Shown piece after piece: positions 24,163 through 33,600 of a stretch of DNA of 64,000 nt. The stretch is from assembly GCA_964017155.1 (NCBI GenBank), contig OZ024856.1, forward strand, positions 4,933,825-4,997,824, written 5' to 3'. The position numbers and the translations under genes are program-made. Every line of letters begins with the position of its first letter. Position 1 is the stretch's first letter. The notes below the pieces were generated by a model that ran no database searches, was not told the DNA's origin, and saw only the letters and a program-made list of their open reading frames with translations. The DNA comes from Oasisia sp. SBJ-2009 (Eukaryota > Annelida > Polychaeta > Sabellida > Siboglinidae).

Positions 24163-24614
24163 TTGTGTGGTCTGCTACAGAAAATAATGTTGTTAATTAA
24201 CTTCATCTATGCAGTACGTTTATAGACATTTGATAGTGAACAAAGTATCGTCAGTTATGTAGAGTTCACAACAGTGAATTGTGTAAATGGCACCGCACTG
24301 TAACTGCATGTGGAACAAATGTTGAAAAATGTCTCGTTGAAAATACGAGATATGAAAAGTTTACCTCATTCCATTTTCACATCAAATTGATATCCCGTCT
24401 TCCCAAATGTCAAAATCCTTATTTTGTAATTATGTGCACTTCATTTTTGTATCATTTATTTAGGTGTATACGTGTTTGTGTAGGTTGTAAAATGGGCATA
24501 ATATACCAGTTTTCTAACCCGTCAAATGGTTTTAAAGCCGGTAATGTAATTTAGGTGCCCGTTAAGACTGAGGTAAATCATTGGTTCGGTAGCAGACAGC
24601 CGCGAAGAGGGAAA

Positions 24615-24678
24615 ATGGCGTCAAAGAAACGACGGGGAAAATCCTCTATAAAATCTATTTTGGAAGAAGTACCAGGAA
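24615..24678 (+). CDS. Zinc-finger gene exon 1
   Basis: Encodes the basic start MASKKRRGKSSIKSILEEVP and ends phase 1 at GTTAGT. Short and chosen on phase, so somewhat less certain than later exons. Confidence 0.72.
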
Positions 24679-27600
24679 GTTAGTATACACATAAATGTTC
24701 TTTGTAGCTTTATGCTAACGACTATCTGAGAATCGCACGTGATCGTGTTCTAGATGGCACCTGTCAGATTGTAATACATTGTATCGGCTGCTAGCGCATC
24801 AGGATACATTGTATCTGGGTCGATATTTTGTGTTGTATTACATTTTAATAACTTTGTATACGTTGCCTCATTGATCTTTCGACGTAAGGTAATTCAACGA
24901 ACAAGATAGTTATGAAGAAATAGCACATTGTGATCATTTGTTAGCCGTCTGCTTTACTATCATGTTTATATCGACAGCCATTCTCTCACTCGGCTAATTA
25001 GCTATGCATGTTGACGGTACGAGTCCTAGTCCTAGCCATAGCCATATAGGTCCTAGCCTTCTTAGAGTTGGTCATTGTAGATGTGCATTTTTACAGTTTT
25101 TCTTTTCCTTTTGGTCAGTGATAACATTTGTGGGATGCATTTGGACAATTGTGTAGTTTTGACGATATAATAAAAATATATAGCATTCATAAAAAATCAT
25201 ATTTTACCTATTTTTGTACATTTTTAACCATCTAGAGCATACATTGATACCTAAAAAAAATTTTTTTTTAAACAGTACAACCTTTTTAATTAACCCTCAA
25301 CTAGCATATTTCAGTAAATAAAAAGGCCACTCTAATGTGTTAAATATGATATAATAATATTATTAACATAAATTACCTATCAAAATGTATATCTCAAATA
25401 TACCAATAAAGGATAATGCATAAAACCAATGTATATTACAATATTGTTTCTCCAGGAACTTATTTGAGATCTTAAAGTCTTTAGAAGCAGACTTCTACAG
25501 CCTGGCAAACAAATACAAATTTTCCTGTAATTGTGTTATTCTAAAGATAATCTAAATAGGTACTTTTTGTAAATAATTTTAATATAATATTTGTACAACT
25601 CAGTATATGAGACTCATGTCACAGATATTAAAAATATGTCTTTCAGTGAAAAAAATCTTGAACCACATTTCCAGAATGTGGTATTTTAAAAGAAACACTA
25701 AAATATTGTGTTTTTCTTAAAATCCTTCATACCTCACTGGTGTGGAATTGTCACTGAGCTGATTAAATATAACATACAAATGGCTCGATGAAATACTAGT
25801 TTTTTGCTGGCTGTGTCATATGAAGTTATATAGTTTGACATTCTCTCAAAGTTACCACCACACAAAAATGTCTTACTATATATGCCAGGCGTAAAATAAA
25901 TGTCCTTTAATTTGTGTGACAGTGTTTAATAATGTGTATGTTTGTTGCTAGAAATTAAGTTAATTTTTTTTTTTTTTAATATAACACTTGCAGAATGTAG
26001 AATGATTGCTAAACTGTGGGGCAATGTATTTTACATTAGTACTAGTAACATGTTAAACAATAAGAAATGTAAACAAAATCCAAATTGGATATTACAAAAA
26101 TTCCAAAATGAAAATATTGTAACAAAACACATCCCATCCAAATTCAGGATCCCCGACTGGCTCCAGAGTTCGGGTGAAGCAGGAACCAGTGGAGCCACCT
26201 GGTGGCGAGGATGAGGCGGGCGTGGTTGTGAAGACAGAGCCCCGGGATGGGAGTGGTGACGATGGAGACGTGTCTCCGGGGGGCAGCATGTCGCTGGACG
26301 TGCTGGCCCAGGTGGCCAGTGACCGGCTGGAGCGAGAGCCCCGCAGGAGGAGGGAAGTGAGTGTGATACAGCGCAAGACCAAGGTGGGTACTGTGTCACT
26401 GTCACTGTTGTCAGGTACTTGTCTGTCACTGTTGTCAGGTTCTTGTCTGTCACTGTCACTGTTGTCAGGTTCTTGTCTGTCACGTCCAGGATGAATCTAT
26501 TATTATTTTTAGAAGAAAAATCCAGATCAACCATAAAACATACATATTCAAACAAGCAACATTCATAAAATTTATATTTATAACATGTAACTGAAAATAA
26601 ATGTTGATTGACCCAGTGAGACCTGCACTAAGAGTCTAAGACCTTGAAGATCACTGTTGTACAGGCCACCTTACACAGTTATACCGTACATTGTTTTTAA
26701 AAAAATGCACTTGGGAAAATACAAAGAGTTGCCCGATTTGTTACAGATGTACAACAGCTTCATAAATGTGATCATTCAACAATTTCCTTTTTTAATGTGG
26801 TGTTTTAAATTGACAATAAAGTCTTTTGAATCTTTTTGAATCTTTAATCACTTATGTGGTATCTTTCAGATCAAGCGGGTGGGTTCCCACGGCATGCTCA
26901 CTCTCGACCAGATTCACGCACTCAATGACAAGTTGCTAGTGAATCTGTTCGCGAACCTTGAGAGTAATGAGCTGACCCGGAACTTCACCTACACCTGCTG
27001 GCTGGTGCCAAACTGTCAACAGACCTTCAGCAGCTTTGGCAATGAGACAAAGTCAAAGGCCCAGGTGAAGGCTCACCTGCGCCAACACATTGCCACCCTC
27101 AGGGCAGAGACAGAGGGTAAGTGGGTGCAGTCTATGTTGGGGTGGGGTACTCTGGAAAGGCTGAATAGTGTAATAAATTGGTCAGCAAGGATTGTCATCT
27201 ACAGTAAAACAAGGTGACAAGAGATGATGCAAAACAAGAGTGATCATTGTTGTTCTATTCACTATCAGTTTTAGCACAATAGGGGAAGGTGGGAATAATC
27301 CCCATGTATGATAGGGCAATCTTTTCTTGAATCATTCAGCTGTGCCCATTTATACTCTTCGGTACACTCGGGGAGTCCATTCTGCATTTCATCATGTGAA
27401 AAAGTGCTTCCCAAACTGTAGATCACCTGTCATCTTGTAACCTGAGCAACCTAATATGAACCACTAATGTGCATAGCCATAGACAGATGGCAGCACCTAA
27501 CACCTGAAATACAGAGGAGGGCCATTTGACATGCCTGGAACACAATACCCTACTTTCCCCTATTATGTTTGTTTAAATCAGAGTTATTACATTTAAGTCA

Positions 27601-30600
27601 GTTAACAATTCATGTGTTGGCAATTGTATGCATGTTTCTCAATAAAAGAGAATATGAAATAAACAGTTGATAAGGTAAATGTTGCCAATAGAGACAAGAT
27701 GTTTTATGAGTTTTCTTTTGTGTAGACCAAAACACCATTGTTTTTCTCAGGTAGCTGTGTGCAGTGTGACAATTGGTTGACATGTCTGTTGTAGAAGATG
27801 GCCCTGGGAAACAGCCGTTCTCTGCTGAGCCACTGCCATCACTGAAGAAACGAGTGCAAGGTAAGCAGTGTCACTGCAGTGTCACTGCAGTGTCACATCT
27901 GTCCCAAGGGGGACACATTGCAAGATTGCGGTCTTACATGAGAGTTGAATACGTAGTCTGTCTTGCTTCGGTCTTCCACTTTGTCTTTTGGATTGGCTGG
28001 TATTTTTCATAGGTTTCTGTGTGGTCTGGTAGCTGTTGCAATTTCCTGGTGTTTTAGAATGCACTGTACCAGACGCATGATGACTTGGACACACGTAGGG
28101 TGGTAGTGTCACCATACGTCTGGGTTTCACATTCTCTTGTCCTTCATCTTTCTCCTCTGGTTATTTTGCTTCCCCTAATTTTCTTATAGTCCGCTTTTTT
28201 GTCATTCGGACCATTTCCCAGTGTCACAGAGGTGCACAAGTTTCTTATGTTTTTGGATGAATATTGATGGCATTAGCGCACTATAGGTATGAAAATGTGT
28301 ATGTATGTATGTTAATGACACAATGCAAAAAATTCCTCGTGCATTTTTAATGTTACTTGGTAATAAACTGGCTCACTCTTGCTACTGCATGATGGTATAA
28401 GGGTCCAGGGATATGTTGGAGGTGTGGCAAATGGTCTTCAAAAAAAACAATTTGTGATTATTATTTAAGGCTATTACCTGAAATAGGTTTACAGACACTT
28501 CTGTAGAAATGAGGGTGTGTGAAAATGCAAGCAGGTGGGCGGTTAACCCAAATTTCTAAGAAATAGGGAATGGGTGATAACGCGGTCAAATACGGTCCAT
28601 ACACAATGTTGTTTCTCGTGTGTATGCGCACACACGCACGCACACACCACACACACACACTTGCATGTTGATTTACAATGAACATGGCAGTCAGTTGGGT
28701 AGAACTCTCACCGCCCTCTCTTGACCGCCCTCTCTCTAACCAGTGGTCATGTTTCTGCAGCTGACATCACGAGAAGTCGCAGAGGTCGACAACCAAAGAC
28801 CCCCAACAGTGGTCGCCGGGCCGACCTTACAACAGTCATCAACAGTACGCGTCGCTACAGTGAGCCACCCCAGACCTTCACCACCATCAAACCAATGTGG
28901 GCGTCAGACGTGAACGAGGCCATGGCCTCACTGGAGGAGGCCGCAGTCGACCCCGCCCCAGCCCCAGCCACCCCGAGGCGGAAGTCCACCAAGAGAGTCA
29001 TCATACCCAGTAAACGCAACGTCGCGGCCAAGAAGCTGCTGCGTCGGTCGATGTACCAGAAAGTGACGGGGGTTCTCACCGTCAAGCCAGAAGCTGGGGT
29101 AGACTCGTTTGACACGGACATCGATGTCGAGAGTGTTTCGTCCGCCAGCCAGCAGGTGGCGACAGAGGCGGAAACGATCGAGGATCAGCCGGAGATGGAT
29201 GAGTCTGACCGCGCCCGTCGCGAGAGCGAGATGTTGATCATAGAGTGGCTTCAGCAGGGGCAGCCGTACCACGACCACGGCTACACGTCCATATTTGGGC
29301 AGTACTGGAACAATGGCCAGGAGGCGGGGGAAGCCCCGGAGGAGGAGGAGGTGTCGTCACGCACCAGCGCACTCAAGTACAGCAAACACAGGTGTGTACG
29401 GTTGGGCGGGGCGTTTCGGTTAAAAAATGTGTTGTGTGTTTGAGGGGTTTCAGTGACACCCAGGACAGTATTCGCACAATGTATGACTATTTATTGTGAC
29501 AAAATGTTCATTAGTATAAACTACAAAATACTTATTACATGCAAAGTGCTTGTTATTGCATACAAAGTACTTGTCAAGGCAGATGCCTGAAATTTTGACT
29601 GACAGTAGTTGAAGCACTGTACTACCTGTTTAGTTATTTGTTGTTCTTCCTGTTTACCCTGTCTCGGGTAACGCTGCTTTTTCTCTTGATCATTGATTAA
29701 TGGCACAATTTGTGTGAGGACTAATGTACAGTGTATATAAAAGTTTGACAAATTACTAGTAATTATACTGAAGGATAATTTATTGAATAAATCAAATGCC
29801 AAAGTGACACGTGGTATAATGAATCAAATAAGTAAATATACCTTATGTTGTTATATTCTTAAAAACATTGAAATGATATATTAGCTTAGAATGCAGCCAT
29901 AAACTGACATCACCTGGGTTGTAGAATAATAAACGCACCAATGTAATTTGTGTATTTGAACCCTTTTATCTTCAGGTTGCATATTAAGTGAATACAGTTT
30001 GTATGGAGGTGGTGCATGTTTATCAGAAATATATTTCTGAATGACGATCTTGGAACAGTCTAAAAATAGAGTACCGCTGTATTTGGAATGACACTGCAGC
30101 CTGTTTGTATGACATGTAAGCGATGCCAGCTGTGATGCTGACTTGTCTTGTTTACCCCACAGGGCGACAGCGGAGCGTGAGGGGGCGAAGGCAGTCATGC
30201 TGAAGCTGGGCCTTGCCACTATGGACTCGGCCAACACCATCCACATCCCCGTCATCAAGCTGGCCCGCGTGCCTCCCACGCCCCTCCTGGACGACCTGGG
30301 GCTGCCCCTCAGTCCCACCACCCCCACCGTGATGGGGGAGGAGGTGGTGGTGGAGGGGCCGGGGGAGAGGGAGACCTTCCTCGGACAGTCCTCGCGTGAG
30401 TACCAACCCAATGGGGCCAGTGTCAGCACTGTCCACAGCTGTGTTTGTTGTCCACTAGATGGCACCACTTGATTGTTAGTTGTCTACCAGGTGGCGCCAC
30501 ATGGTTTCACCACTTCCATTGGTGCATGTGTGTGTTATGTTTGATTTTCTTTGGTTGCTGTAGGTTACTCTAAACGTGTCTCCAAATGAAGCTTGCAAAT

Positions 30601-33600
30601 GGGTGTTTTTCTGACACGGAGCCATGATAGTTTATGTGGAACTAACTGGCCAATGTTTCAACATGTGACTGCAGACAAGTAGTAGACTAACTATAATTCT
30701 CTGTAAGGGTAGAAATGTGGGTGGATGGATACAAAATGAAGGAGCAAACAGGACTTGCAAAATCATTGCTATTGTCAGTTATGCCTTGTATATGGGTATC
30801 ACACGTGTGTTTATAGTTTATTTCAGATCATGTATGTATATGAATTAACAACCACGTGTCCACCAAAAAGATGCATGACTGACAACAGTGTAATCCTGCA
30901 TGACGCCCTGCCCCAAGCCACAGTGAAATCACCACACATATGCAGTGTATGATGAATTGACTCAGTCAATGACAGAGCTGTTTACTCCATCCATCATTCC
31001 AGTCTTTCACCCACCCCCAATGCCCTATTGATGACCCTGTCTTGTTTCCCCCGTCAGGTCGTTACCCTCCCATGCCCAAGTGTGAGTTGGCGCGGCGGGG
31101 GCGTCTACACATCCCCGAGGAGGAGGAGGAGGAGTCGTATGTGGGCAGTGACGAGGAGGGTGGCAGGAAGAGGTGGATCAGTGCCTCCGACAGCGACAGG
31201 GTATGTCAGGGTGGTGACACGTCAGGGTGGTGACATGTCAAGGTGGTGACACATCAAGGTGGTGACATGTCAAGGTGGTGATACGTCAAGGTTGTGACAT
31301 GTCAAGGTGGCGACACACCTGGGCCCAGTGTCGTGTTTGGGGTTTCAAGTGTTTTGCATTGTGTTGGTTATATAGGTTGGTTTGATAAGTGCTGATTATA
31401 ATTGAGCCTACATGAGACAGCAGGCAATGCATAGGAAAACACCCTATCGTGTGAAGAAAATTTAAATTGCAATAATGGTGTGCCTGCAGGAAGCATCCCT
31501 GGGTTCAAAAAGGGCCCTCAAATATGAGAGAGAAATGCCTGTTTTGTGGGTGTGGCCGTCAGCCTTGTAACATGGTTCATTTTGGGGTGTGTTTCTTTGC
31601 CTGGAATTGCAAACTATTAACAGCCATCCATCACATTTCCACCGGCTTTCGTAGTGTCATGGTATTGTTGTGGGAATTTTTCACAATCCAGGTGGATAAT
31701 GTGGAGATTTACTGTATTTAATGGGATCTAGAGTATTAGGTCTTCTTGAAATATCTCCAGGGCTCATTGGTTTTACAGTTTATTCACGAGTAGCTCAAAC
31801 AAACCCTGGTTTCAAAAGTGGCTCACATTTTTGCCGGATAAAGTTTTGTGGGTTCGAGACTATGACCCAAAAATGATGCTGGGTGACCCTGGGTGTGTTT
31901 GTGGGTTGCAGAAGATGGCGTTGAAGTGTATCCGGGAGCTGCGCAGCAAGAAGAAGGACGGCGTGCCCCTCGTGTGTAAGATCTGTAAGAGCAAGATGTT
32001 CACCGCCACGGCCACCCTCATGTACCACTACCGCAGCCACGCAGGTACGCACCCCTACACACGCACCCCTACGTATGCATCCTCACAACTTCTGTACAGA
32101 TTAGATGTTTATTTAGCGCAAAAGTGCATTCCTATGTTTTCACTATATTTTAGGATTCAGTTTCAGATACCTGGATTTGGTTGATTGCCAAATAAAATTG
32201 TAACAAAAACAAAATTCTTTTAGCCAATGTCGAATGTTGAGTATTGCTGCATATTATGCAGAGATACATATATTTAGATGTTAACTAAATAGCGTTTTGA
32301 GTATATTCAGTAAATGAACGTAGGCCATGCATAACATTTGTCATGAAATTAGCAATTTTTTATTTACCGGTAGAATCCTGCTCAATTTGCAACTTGCATA
32401 ATCGGCTGGCGGCTGCCACTGTTAACAAATTCTGTTATTTTGCAGAAGAAAATTCAGGAATAATTTGTATTTAATGTTTGGATTGTTTGCTGTTTATGTG
32501 TCTCATTTGATTGTTTTGGGGCATCAAACTGTTTGTGTGTCTTGTCTGTGTGAAAGTTCTAGGCATCAAGCTGTTCATGTTATCCGTAGCACCAAGTCAT
32601 TCGTGTATCTTATCTGTCTGTGTCATCTGTAGGCATCAAGCTGTTTGTGTATCTTATCTGTCTGTGTCATCTGTAGGCATCAAGCTGTTTGTGTATCTTA
32701 TCTGTCTGTGTCATCTGTAGGCATCAAGCTGTTTGTGTGTCTCATCTGTCTGTGTCATCTGTAGGCATCAAGCTGTTTGTGTGTGTGTCATCTGTAGGCA
32801 TCAAGCTGTTTGTGTGTCTCATCTGTCTGTGTCATCTGTAGGCATCAAGCTGTTCGTGTGTCTCATCTGTTTGTGTCATCTGTAGGCATCAAGCTGTTCG
32901 TGTGTCTCATCTGTCTGTGTCATCTGTAGGCATCAAGCTGTTTGTGTGTCTCATCTGTCTGTGTCATCTGTAGGCATCAAGCTGTTTGTGTGTGTGTCAT
33001 CTGTAGGCATCAAGCTGTTTGTGTGTCTCATCTGTCTGTGTCATCTGTAGGCATCAAGCTGTTCGTGTGTCTCATCTGTTTGTGTCATCTGTAGGCATCA
33101 AGCTGTTTGTGTGTCTCATCTGTTTGTGTCATCTGTAGGCATCAAGCTGTTTGTGTGTCTCATCTGTTTGTGTCATCTGTAGGCATCAAGCTGTTTGTGT
33201 GTCTCATCTGTTTGTGTCATCTGTAGGCATCAAGCTGTTCGTGTGTCTCATCTGTCTGTGTCATCTGTAGGCATCAAGCTGTTTGTGTGTCTCATCTGTT
33301 TGTGTCATCTGTAGGCATCAAGCTGTTTGTGTGTCTCATCTGTTTGTGTCATCTGTAGGCATCAAGCTGTTCGTATGTGTGTCATCTGTAGGCATCAAGC
33401 TGTTTGTGTGTCTCATCTGTCTGTCATCTGTAGGCATCAAGCTGTTTGTGTGTCTCATCTGTCTGTGTCATCTGTAGGCATCAAGCTGTTCGTGTGTGTG
33501 TCATCTGTAGGCATCAAGCCGTTCGTGTGTCTCATCTGTGTGTCATATGTAGGCATCAAGCCGTTCATGTGTCTCATCTGTGTGTCATCTGTAGGCATCA

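Noticed and set aside
32516..33594. CRISPR-like array interpretation
   Set aside because: The units are contiguous with no unique spacers, and lie in a eukaryotic gene intron.
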